From Montifringilla adamsi (taxonomy: Eukaryota > Chordata > Aves > Passeriformes > Passeridae), in contig JAGGNK010000114.1 in the NCBI GenBank assembly GCA_017590115.1, forward strand, positions 1,872,867 through 1,936,866: a DNA stretch of 64,000 nucleotides, written 5' to 3'. Shown here piece after piece: positions 1 through 7,395 of the stretch; within the stretch, counting starts at the first letter, position 1, and each line of letters opens with the position of its first letter. The notes under the pieces were generated by a model that was given only the letters and a program-made list of their open reading frames with translations, had not been told where the DNA came from and made no database searches. The position numbers were made by a program, and so were the translations under genes.

Positions 1-425
1 CAGAATCCTGATTAGGATGACACACAAGTAATATTAGATACTTTAATGGATTCTACTGAGAAAGAGATGGTACTTAAGGCAGCCAAAGAAAGGGCAAGGG
101 AAGATATCAGAAATGGACTCATCACAGGAACTCTAGGTGAAAATTTTCCAAATGAGGATCCAGGGTGGGATCCTAATGTACCTGGGCATATGCAGAGGCT
201 GAAGAAATATCAGGAGTAGGTCCAAATAGGAGTTCAGAATGCTGTGCCTAAAACTATGAACTGGTCTAAACTGTATGAGGTTCGACAGGAAAAGAAAGAA
301 TCCCCTACTGTATTTTTAGAAAGGCTGAAGGAGACAGCAAGGAAATATACAGATCTCCAAATAGGCACAGAACAAGCAAAGGTTCAACTTACTTTCATAT
401 TCCTGGGGCAGTCACAGGATGATAT
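1..425 (+). pseudogene. gag: Extra partial copy of gag capsid (left copy of tandem duplication)
   Basis: This is the 3' half of a capsid coding region in frame 1, including a major-homology-like stretch (RQEKKESPTVFLERLKETAR at about 283-342). It reads through TAG stops at 13-15 and 217-219, both of which could come from TGG by G-to-A change. At 425/426 the capsid is cut off and the sequence jumps back to the upstream gag segment, so the reading frame that starts near 244 fuses late capsid to the acidic spacer and early capsid. As far as I can compare by eye, the 425 bases are identical to 724-1148. It has no function of its own and is a by-product of the duplication. Confidence 0.9.
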
Positions 426-1148
426 AAAGGAGGGCAGGGGGGATGTAAGTGAAGAAGATAGCAATAGTGATGAATCAGTGACACCAATATCCCATAGGAC
501 TAGGAGTCGGTCAAAGCTTGTCCCGGTCTTGGCTAGAAAAAACCTGGGCAGACAAAAGCGAACTGTGATTGCCCTCCTGCGACAAGGAGTAGGAGTGGAG
601 GGGCCAGTGTTTGTAAAAGTGCCTTTTTCTCCTGCAGATTTAGTTATTTGGAAACAATCGGCTGGAACTTATAGAGAAAATCCTGATAAGGTGGCACAGG
701 TAGTAAAAATGGTTATGAAAACTCAGAATCCTGATTAGGATGACACACAAGTAATATTAGATACTTTAATGGATTCTACTGAGAAAGAGATGGTACTTAA
801 GGCAGCCAAAGAAAGGGCAAGGGAAGATATCAGAAATGGACTCATCACAGGAACTCTAGGTGAAAATTTTCCAAATGAGGATCCAGGGTGGGATCCTAAT
901 GTACCTGGGCATATGCAGAGGCTGAAGAAATATCAGGAGTAGGTCCAAATAGGAGTTCAGAATGCTGTGCCTAAAACTATGAACTGGTCTAAACTGTATG
1001 AGGTTCGACAGGAAAAGAAAGAATCCCCTACTGTATTTTTAGAAAGGCTGAAGGAGACAGCAAGGAAATATACAGATCTCCAAATAGGCACAGAACAAGC
1101 AAAGGTTCAACTTACTTTCATATTCCTGGGGCAGTCACAGGATGATAT
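1..1148 (+). repeat. 723-bp tandem duplication within gag (1-425 equals 724-1148)
   Basis: Bases 1-425 recur at 724-1148 with a constant offset of 723 and no mismatch that I could find. After the shared end (gatgatat) the left copy continues with the spacer and early-capsid segment at 426, whereas the right copy continues into late capsid and nucleocapsid. The repeated unit is therefore about 426-1148, and the visible left copy is its last 425 bases. Both copies carry the same two in-frame TAG codons, so duplication followed gene decay. The left boundary of the first unit lies outside the window. The perfect identity could also reflect an assembly join of two alleles. Confidence 0.9.
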
Positions 1149-1536
1149 CAGGAGCAAATTGCAAAAATTAGAAGAGGAGGAATTAAGGAATCTGGATAAA
1201 CTACTTGAGGTAGCCTGGAAAATATACAATAATAGGGAAAAGGAGGCTAGTAAAAAGCAGCAGCAAAATTTTTTGGCAGTAATACAAGGAAAAGGGAATG
1301 CAGATTTCAGGGGACATGGCAGAGGTGGTTGTGGATTGGGTAGAGGCAGGTTTGGCAGGGGCCGTGGAGGACCAGTCATGCAAGGATTAAGCTTAAACCA
1401 ATGTGCATATTGCAAAAAGGAGGGGCATTGGAAGAGAGAATGCCCAAACAACCCAAACAACCAGTTTAACCAGGACAATCAGTTCCAGCAGGAAGATGTT
1501 GCCCAGGCGATTGTACTGGGTGAATATCACAGCTGA
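426..1536 (+). pseudogene. gag: gag: spacer, capsid and nucleocapsid (broken)
   Basis: Gag forms the virion core. In frame 1 an acidic and Ser-rich then basic spacer (about 426-600) leads into early capsid (PFSPADLVIWKQSAG, about 625-669). Late capsid follows, with a major-homology-like segment around 1006-1065, and then a Lys/Glu-rich linker. Nucleocapsid has an Arg/Gly-rich basic stretch (about 1306-1374) and one CCHC zinc knuckle, CAYCKKEGHWKREC, at about 1405-1446 (C-x2-C-x4-H-x4-C). The frame is interrupted by TAG at 736-738 and 940-942 and ends at TGA 1534-1536. From 943 to 1536 it is open for almost 200 codons. A single zinc knuckle fits gammaretrovirus-like elements. Matrix and the true start are not in the window. 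Confidence 0.92.
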
Positions 1537-1543
1537 CTAGAAT
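1531..1543 (+). promoter_or_regulatory. Possible stop-codon readthrough context at gag/pro junction (UGA CUAG)
   Basis: Gag ends with TGA immediately followed by CTAG, and protease continues in the same frame. In gammaretroviruses gag and pol are joined by suppression of a single stop, usually UAG with a downstream pseudoknot. UGA followed by CUAG is a documented efficient readthrough context in several animal viruses and cellular mRNAs. I infer that this stop is the ancestral gag terminator and not a decay mutation. I could not demonstrate a downstream pseudoknot by eye. Confidence 0.45.
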
Positions 1544-1857
1544 TGGAATCAGTACAAGAACCTGTGGTAACCATTCAATTAGGGGAAAAAGAGGTAAAAT
1601 TCCTGGTGGATATGGGGGCCACATATTCCATAATAAATGATTTGCAAGGGTAAATTGGGGGCAAGCAAATAACAATGGTTGCAGCTACGGGGAAAGAGGA
1701 AAATCAGCCATTCTTGCAACCCCTAGATTTGTGTTTTTGGAACAAGGTTTTGACACATGAATTCTTATATGTACCTGAGTGTCCAATTCGACTTTTAGGG
1801 AGGGATTTGCTGGCGAAACTTGATGCAGTAATAATATTTGAGAATGGTAACTCATAA
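1537..1857 (+). pseudogene. pro: Retroviral aspartic protease (pro), inactivated
   Basis: Protease cleaves Gag and Gag-Pol during maturation. It continues frame 1 directly after the gag stop. The active-site region reads FLVDMGATYS (about 1603-1632), where the family normally has Asp-Thr/Ser-Gly, so the hydroxyl residue is replaced by Met (ATG). A C-terminal landmark, [14 protein letters not shown] (about 1780-1821), matches the conserved Gly-Arg-Asp segment that closes the fold. A TAA at 1651-1653 interrupts the frame and another TAA closes it at 1855-1857. RT starts in a different frame around 1857, so a frameshift separates the two. Length, about 105 codons, fits a single-domain retroviral protease. 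Confidence 0.88.
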
Positions 1858-3140
1858 TGAAAATACCTGAATCAAGGGCAGGACAAATTTTAATGATCAA
1901 AGAAAAACCGGTCCCCTCTATCTCTAGGGAAGTAGAAGATGCGGTGATTCCCTCTGTATGGGAAATGGATATACCAGGAAAATCTAAATTGGCACAGACA
2001 GTGCAAGTAGAGTTAAAAGAAGGGGCAAGGGCTGTACAGGTCAAACAGTATCCCATAAAACCAGAAGCACAGCAAGGAATAGTAAAGATTATTGATAAAT
2101 TCTTGAAATACCAAATTCTAGAGGAATGTGAATCAGAATTTAATACACCAATATTTCCAGTAAAGAAACCAAATGGATTTGAGAGCAACAAACGAAATAA
2201 CAAAGGACATTTATCCGGTGGTAGCAAATCCCTATACATTGCTGACATCCATGAAAGAGTTATATAAATGGTTTACCGTAATTGATCCAAAAGATGCCTT
2301 TTTCTGCATACCCCTTGACAAAGAAAGTAGGAAACTGTTTTCCTTTGAATGGGAAAATCCAGGGAATGGAAGGAAGACCCAGCTCACCTGGACACAACTA
2401 CCACAAGGCTACAAGAATTCACTGACCCTATTCGGAAACCAGCTGGTGAAGGAGCTGGAGATTTGGACTGAGAATGGGCAAGTACTGAGAGACCGATACC
2501 TGTTGTTACAGTAAGTTGATGATATACTAATAGCTACAGAAGAAAAAGCAACTTGTATAAAGGTAACCATCGAGATTTTAATTTCACTGGGAATGGGGGG
2601 TTATAAAGTATCCAGAGAAAAGGCACAAATTGCCCAACAGACTGTGATCTACCTGGGATGTGAAATTTCACAAGGGCAACGAAAATTAGGTACTAACCGT
2701 ATCCAAGGTATTTGTGCTATTCCAGAGCCCCAGAATCTACATGAGCTGCAAGTCTTCCTCAGGATGGCAGGGTGGTGTGGTTGCCTGTGGATCATGGACT
2801 ATGGACTAATTACGAAACCCCTGTATGAAGCCCAGAAGACGCAGCCATTCACCTGGGGTAAACCACAGAAAGAAGCTTTCCTAAAATTGAAAGAAGCACT
2901 GACAAATGCTCCAGCATTAGGGTTACCTGATCTGTCTAAAGATTTTCAGCTTTTTGTACATGAAAGGCTGCGCCTAGCACTAGGAGTCCTAACCCAACAT
3001 CTGGGAAGCTGGAAAAGGCCGGTGGGCTATTTTTCCAAACAACTTGACAACATAAGTGCCGGGTGGCCTTCATGTCTGCGGGTAGTTGCAGCCTGTGATG
3101 CTGATACAAGAAGCCAGGAAGCTCATTATGGGAAGGCACA
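1857..3140 (+). pseudogene. pol: Reverse transcriptase polymerase and connection domains (pol), inactivated
   Basis: The RT copies genomic RNA into DNA. The N-terminal fingers lie in frame 3 (about 1857-2170) and include VKQYPIKPEAQQGI and the PVKKP landmark. At about 2172 the frame shifts to 1, apparently with loss of a few residues before DLRATNE. The palm follows (FTVIDPKDAFFCIPL, LPQGYKNSLTLFGNQL). The catalytic tyrosine position is the TAA at 2512-2514, directly before Val-Asp-Asp (2515-2523). Frame 1 continues with thumb and connection sequence (QTVIYLGCEISQGQRK, then KPLYEAQKTQPFTWG) up to about 3120, where another frameshift occurs. The motif order and spacing are those of gamma-like RTs. 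Confidence 0.93.
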
Positions 3141-3860
3141 TAGATGTCTATGTACCACACGTTAACCACTGTCTTAGAGCAGAAGGGGGGCCATTGGCTA
3201 TCTCCAAGCAGGATGATAAAATTCCAGGTAATCCTTACTGAGCAGGATGATGTTACATTAAAAACAACTAACCTTTTGAATCCAGCTTTGTTTCTAGGTA
3301 CCACAACTGAAGAAGGCCCATTAGAGCATGACTGTGTAGAAGTAATAGAGTACACCTATTCAGCAAGAAAAGACCTGAAAGACGTCCCACTAGAGCAGAC
3401 AGAGTGGGAACTATTCACAGATGGGAGCAGCTTCTTGGAGAATGGAACCAGATATGCTAGATATGTGGTAACAACAGTCAGTACAGTAGTGGAGGCAAGA
3501 GCATTACCACCAAACATATCTGCCCAAAAGGCAGAACTGGTTGCCTTAACCAGGGCACTAGAATTAAGTGAAGGGAAAAGGGTAAACATATGGACTGACT
3601 CAAAGTATGCTTTTGGAGTGGTGCATGTACACGGAGCACTGTGGAAAGAGGACTATTGTCTTCTCAAGGTACGCATATTAAACATCAAGATGCAGTCCTG
3701 CAATTGGTAAAAGCAGTACAAAAACCTGAACAAGTGGCATTTATACACTGTAAAGCACACCAATCAGGAAATTCCAAAATCTGTGAGGGAAATTGAAAGG
3801 CAGACTGGACAGCCTGACAGGTTTCTCAAGAGGTGCAAACAACAATGGCATTGATACCTT
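3141..3860 (+). pseudogene. pol: RNase H domain of pol, frameshifted
   Basis: RNase H removes the RNA strand of the RNA-DNA hybrid. End-of-connection sequence in frame 3 (LEQKGGHWLSPSRMIKFQ) leads to the RNase H core from about 3400. Catalytic positions are visible as Asp in LFTDGSS, Glu in AQKAELVALTRALEL and Asp in WTDSKYAF. After about 3665 the frame changes to 2, where the C-terminal part with the His in HCKAHQSGN and the last Asp in KADWTA is found. That tail has TGA codons at 3794-3796 (before KAD) and 3815-3817. The core catalytic residues persist, but the domain is split over two frames and contains stops. Confidence 0.9.
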
Positions 3861-3861
3861 T

Positions 3862-3888
3862 AAAGCTTAATGTATCTCATTAAGCTTT
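3862..3888. repeat. 11-bp perfect inverted repeat with 5-base loop
   Basis: The arms aaagcttaatg (3862-3872) and cattaagcttt (3878-3888) are exact reverse complements around tatct, and another aagcttt follows at 3894-3900. The repeat lies in the degraded linker between RNase H and integrase. It could form a hairpin in RNA or a cruciform in DNA. No function is known, and chance or local rearrangement is possible. Confidence 0.6.
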
Positions 3889-3889
3889 T

Positions 3890-5018
3890 TTTTAAGCTTT
3901 GTATGCCTCCAAAACCAAAATATTCAGTAGAAGATGAGAGACTGGGATGTTTGCTAAATGCACAAAAGAATTCAGAAGGGTAGTATGTGACTGCACAAGG
4001 ACAAATAGTGGTACCCCCCTTGATAATGAGAGAAGTTCTACAAATTAAACATAATGAATGTCATTGGGGTGCAGAGACATTGGTAAAATTGCTAAAGTAA
4101 AGTTTAATCTCGGTATGGACATTAACAATGGCAAAATCAATAATGTCAAAATGTTGAGATCTGCTTGAAAAACAACCCAGTGGCTAGACGGCAGGCACAG
4201 CTAGGAAGGATTCGGATAGGAATAGAGCCAGGAGACTACTGGCAGGTAGATTTTGTAGAGTTGCCAAGAACTAGAGAATACAAATACCTGTTAGTGGGGG
4301 TTGACACATTTTCTGGATGGCCAGACGCCCTTCCCTGTTGCACAAACCAAGCAAAGGAAACAGTTAAGTGGTTACTACAAGAAATTATTCTCAGGTTTGG
4401 GGTACCCCTAGGGGTATCATCAGGCAGGGGGCCCCATTTTATAGCTACAGTAGTAAGAGAAGTAAGTAGATTGCTGGGGATAACTTGGGATCTCCACATA
4501 CTGTGGAGACCCCAATCAAGTGGACAAGTAGAGAGGATGAATCAGACACTGAAAAGGCAAATCAGTAAAATATGCTAAGAAGCCAAATTGCAGAGGCCCC
4601 AGGCTTTGCCAATAGCACTGTTGAGGATTCAGATAAAGCCTAGGAGTGGGATGTCAGTCAGTCCTTATGAAATATCGTATGGGAAACCATATGAATCTCC
4701 TGAGCCTAACCCAAATGAACATGTCACAGGAAAGCAGGAAGGCTATAATTATGTTCTATCTCTCGGGAAAACTTTAGCTCAACTCTGGAGCGTCCTCGTG
4801 TGGAATAGGCCACTGACTCTCAAGAATCCCGTTCATGACATACATCGGGAGATGAGGTGTACATTAAAAATTGGAATGAAGAACCACTGAAAGAAAAGTG
4901 GACTGGACACCATCAGGTACTATTGACCACCTTTACAGCAGTCAAAGTAGCCGGTGTGGACCCCTGGATTCACTATACGTGAGTGAAGAAAATCCATCCC
5001 AGATCACGGACTGTGTAA
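3890..5018 (+). pseudogene. pol: Integrase (pol), inactivated
   Basis: Integrase inserts viral DNA into the host. The N-terminal zinc-binding domain begins in frame 3, with the His pair in IKHNECHWG (about 4044-4071), a TAA at 4098-4100 and the Cys pair split by a frameshift near 4152. The catalytic core is in frame 1 from about 4153: first Asp in YWQVDFVELP, then VDTFSGWPDALP. At the second catalytic Asp the sequence reads SSGRGPHF, so Asp is replaced by Gly. The catalytic Glu survives in SSGQVERMNQTLK. A TAA at 4576-4578 interrupts before ALLRI and SVSPYEISYG. The C-terminal SH3-like domain is in frame 3 (GDEVYIKNWNEEPLKEKWTG from 4848) and ends at TGA 4980-4982, with residual similarity to about 5016. 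Confidence 0.9.
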
Positions 5019-5047
5019 ACTGTGGAACCAACAAGACTGCAGATAAG

Positions 5048-6128
5048 ATGTGTTTAAGTGCTTCAAGAATGTTATCAGTAATTGTGCCAATGCTCATTTT
5101 ATGGTTATTAATGTCTTTGGGATGTTAAATGCAAAACGATCAATTAACCACTCTTCATTCTAGAATGAAGAGAGAGGTACAAGCAGAAACACAGGTGATA
5201 AAAGTTTCTAATGTAATTCGATCTGAGAATGTAATGACTGGAGAATGTAATGATTGGAGTCAAAGACTTTGCCAAAATGCAAAACACGAGCAGAAAAAAC
5301 TGCCTGTCTGCCAATACCAAAGGCAGCAGGGGACCCAATAAACTGGGGAATTATAACAACAAAACTACCTGAAATACAAAAGAACAAAACAATTGCATGC
5401 AAACAGGTACCTGAGTCGAAGCAAGTAGTCAAGGAAACATGGGAGAAAATAGGAACATGGATGAAACCTATGAGCCAGAAAGACTGCATTCTTAGACTGT
5501 ATGCCTAGTGATGGCATACCAGGAACTCCTATGGGAGAGTTGGGAGACACTGCACAATGGCAGTGCTATTTGCCACACTATAAAAAGATTATAGAGAATG
5601 TTACAGAAACCACTCTGGTATGGAAGTGTGAGGCCAAGGATCAGAAAGGTCAGATAGAGCCTTGGGACAGTGCGTGGTCCGTGAGTATACTCCAAAAATT
5701 CCAATATAATATAAAACACCCCTTAGTGTATTAAATGGGAAGGCTCTGAGAATTAAATAGATCCAGCATTAACGAACACTGCCACTAGTAGCAGAATGAG
5801 GGGAGACAAAGTAAGTTGGTGGGCATGTAATAAAACTTATGACTGCACTTCTGATGATATAGAGATAAAACAGATGCCACCCCTGGTAATAACCCTACAA
5901 ATTGGTTGTGCCTGCAGAGGGATCAAACATAAACAAAGTAAAGTGGATTACAAAATAACTGTAGGAAGTACCAAGAGTACAATCCAAAGTCCAGGACAAT
6001 TTGTATGTGTAAAAGCGGTGGTACCTGGACAACACATCTGCCTGTAGAAATTACTTTGAGCCTCCCTACCTTATGTCCAATTTGGAAAAAGTCCCCATTT
6101 AATGGAGAACAAGAACTTCTGCAGATAA
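5048..6128 (+). pseudogene. env: env surface subunit (SU), broken
   Basis: SU is the receptor-binding half of the envelope. An ATG at 5048 begins a Met-rich, strongly hydrophobic segment (SVIVPMLILWLLMSLGC, 5075-5125) that looks like a signal peptide and ends at a TAA (5126-5128). Downstream, Cys-rich pieces with N-glycosylation sequons occur in successive frames: frame 2 to 5341, frame 1 at 5254-5508 (NKT), frame 2 at 5501-5734 (NVT) and frame 3 at 5796-6047 (NKT). At least three frame changes and several stops separate them. I could not find an intact furin-type site before TM. SU is poorly conserved, so its extent is inferred from position between integrase and TM. Confidence 0.8.
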
Positions 6129-6728
6129 GAACAAGATGAGAAGTTCAAAGACAAAAATCAAGATGACACTTGGCAAGAACCCTCTAGTGGAGTAAAATTT
6201 GGGTGGGCCCTAAAGTCTTTGCTTGATCCTATAGCAAGCTATCTGAGTAGAGAAATGCTATGCAAACTTACAGGTCAGGTAGATAGATTGGCAAGAGTCA
6301 CCCAGGAAGGATTTAAAGAACTACACGTACAATTACAAGCTGCCACAAAAATGACTTTACAAAATCGGTTGGCCTTAGATTTGTTACTCCTGGAAGAGCA
6401 TGGAGTGTGTGGATTTTTAAAGGGACGGATTGATCATTGCTGTGTCCACATCTCAAATGTAACTGCAGATGTAGAATATGACATCAATCAGTTGAAACAA
6501 ATAGGGCATGAAGCACAAGAAGAACAAAAGGATTTGACTACGAGCTGGTTAGGCAAAATCTTCAAAACGTTAGGGTGGAATGTGAGTTCATGGATTAAAT
6601 CTATCATTGAGAGTGTGGTAATCTTACTAATTGTATTCTTAGCAATTTGGTTAGTTTACAGCATCTTAAAGGGAGAAATACAGAAGAAAACATCCTGGAA
6701 CCGAAAAATAATAAAGGTACTGACATAA
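6129..6728 (+). pseudogene. env: env transmembrane subunit (TM), reading frame still open
   Basis: TM mediates membrane fusion. Frame 3 is open from 6129, just after a stop at 6126, to TAA 6726-6728, about 199 codons. In order are GVKFGWALKSLLDPIASY (fusion-peptide-proximal region), a heptad-rich helix from LTGQVDRLARV to LQAATKM, and the conserved LQNRLALDLLLLEEHGVCG stretch corresponding to the immunosuppressive-domain region of class I envelopes. The motif C-x9-CC follows (C in HGVCG, CC in DHCCVHI), then NVT, a second helix and a membrane anchor (IIESVVILLIVFLAIWLVYS, about 6604-6663). A short basic tail ends it. Gammaretroviruses usually have six residues in the Cys motif, so nine is a lineage marker or change. 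No upstream start or signal is in frame. Confidence 0.9.
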
Positions 6729-6881
6729 GATCCACACCCGCCATCCTCTGGTTCTCCAGTTCATGACAGCATCCATGACAACATTTACATCAATAATGGA
6801 TTTGAAGAACATCAAGAACCAGAAACAAAGGACTGTATCAAGTGAAAACATTTGCACTTACAGTGAAGTGAAAATGCTTTC

Positions 6882-6893
6882 AAAGGGGGGAAA
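6882..6893 (+). other. Polypurine tract (plus-strand primer site)
   Basis: The run aaaggggggaaa sits directly before the TG that opens the 3' LTR, exactly where retroviruses prime plus-strand DNA synthesis. The 150 bases between the env stop and this tract show no further gene. Confidence 0.85.
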
Positions 6894-7240
6894 TGATAGT
6901 AAAAGATTTTAAAATCATAGAAGATTTAGGGAGTTAGAAAGAAAGCTAGGCTTAGGAGGCCCTGGGAAAATGCTAAAAATGGTCCCTGGGAAACATTAGG
7001 CCTTGTGTTTGCCAGATCATGTGAAATTGCAGCTGCGTAACCAATATATGATAAATGATATAATTGTTAGATATGATAATTGTTTAGATATAATTATTGT
7101 TTAATCGTAAGAAGAATCATGAGAAACTATGTTCAAGAGTTTCAGGGGGATCGCGAGAAACCTATGCTTGGATGAAATCAATGTATACAATAGAACAATG
7201 TAAGTTTAATAATTAATATGTAAGTTATATAACGATAGAA

Positions 7241-7249
7241 TATAAAAAG
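7241..7249 (+). promoter_or_regulatory. TATA box of LTR promoter
   Basis: TATAAAAAG lies about 75 bases upstream of the poly(A) signal in the LTR, so transcription would start near 7270. A CCAAT-like motif occurs near 7040. Confidence 0.6.
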
Positions 7250-7314
7250 ATGTTCATCCCAAACCCATGGCGGAGTCAGATTTGGGTCTGCACCCCTGAC
7301 ACCCAGAGCTCTTC

Positions 7315-7320
7315 AATAAA
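7315..7320 (+). terminator. LTR polyadenylation signal AATAAA
   Basis: A canonical AATAAA lies downstream of the TATA box within the LTR. Cleavage would be expected some 15-25 bases on, giving a short R region. Confidence 0.65.
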
Positions 7321-7395
7321 AGCACCTACATATAATCATTCCATGACTATGTGTTCCTGAACGCTAATAGGATATAAATAAAATAATTATTTTCA

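Larger units (their letters stand above)
1..7395 (+). mobile_element. Defective class I (gamma-like) endogenous retrovirus, 5' end outside window
   Basis: Gag, protease, RT, RNase H, integrase, env SU, env TM, polypurine tract and one LTR follow each other in proviral order on the + strand. Class I affinity rests on a single CCHC zinc knuckle, protease in the gag frame behind one stop codon, gamma-like RT and RNase H motifs, and a TM subunit with a CC-containing cysteine motif. The 5' LTR, primer-binding site and matrix region lie left of the window, so age from LTR-LTR divergence and the flanking target duplication cannot be judged here. Every enzyme gene carries stops, frameshifts or active-site changes, so the element cannot make a working virus. 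The right LTR edge is uncertain by some tens of bases. Confidence 0.95.
6894..7395 (+). mobile_element. 3' LTR of the endogenous retrovirus
   Basis: The LTR begins with TGATAG right after the polypurine tract. It contains an AT-rich U3 with short internal repeats of the type gatataatt (about 7055-7105), a TATA box (7241-7249) and a poly(A) signal (7315-7320). The 3' edge is not certain: a CA end in a TTTTCA context at 7395 is my best choice, and an earlier CA near 7343 is possible. The second LTR and the left target duplication are outside the window, so the boundary cannot be proved here. Confidence 0.75.

Noticed and set aside
1107..1675. Minus-strand open frames over gag
   Set aside because: Mirror images of the gag coding frame. 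Composition is explained by the complementary strand.
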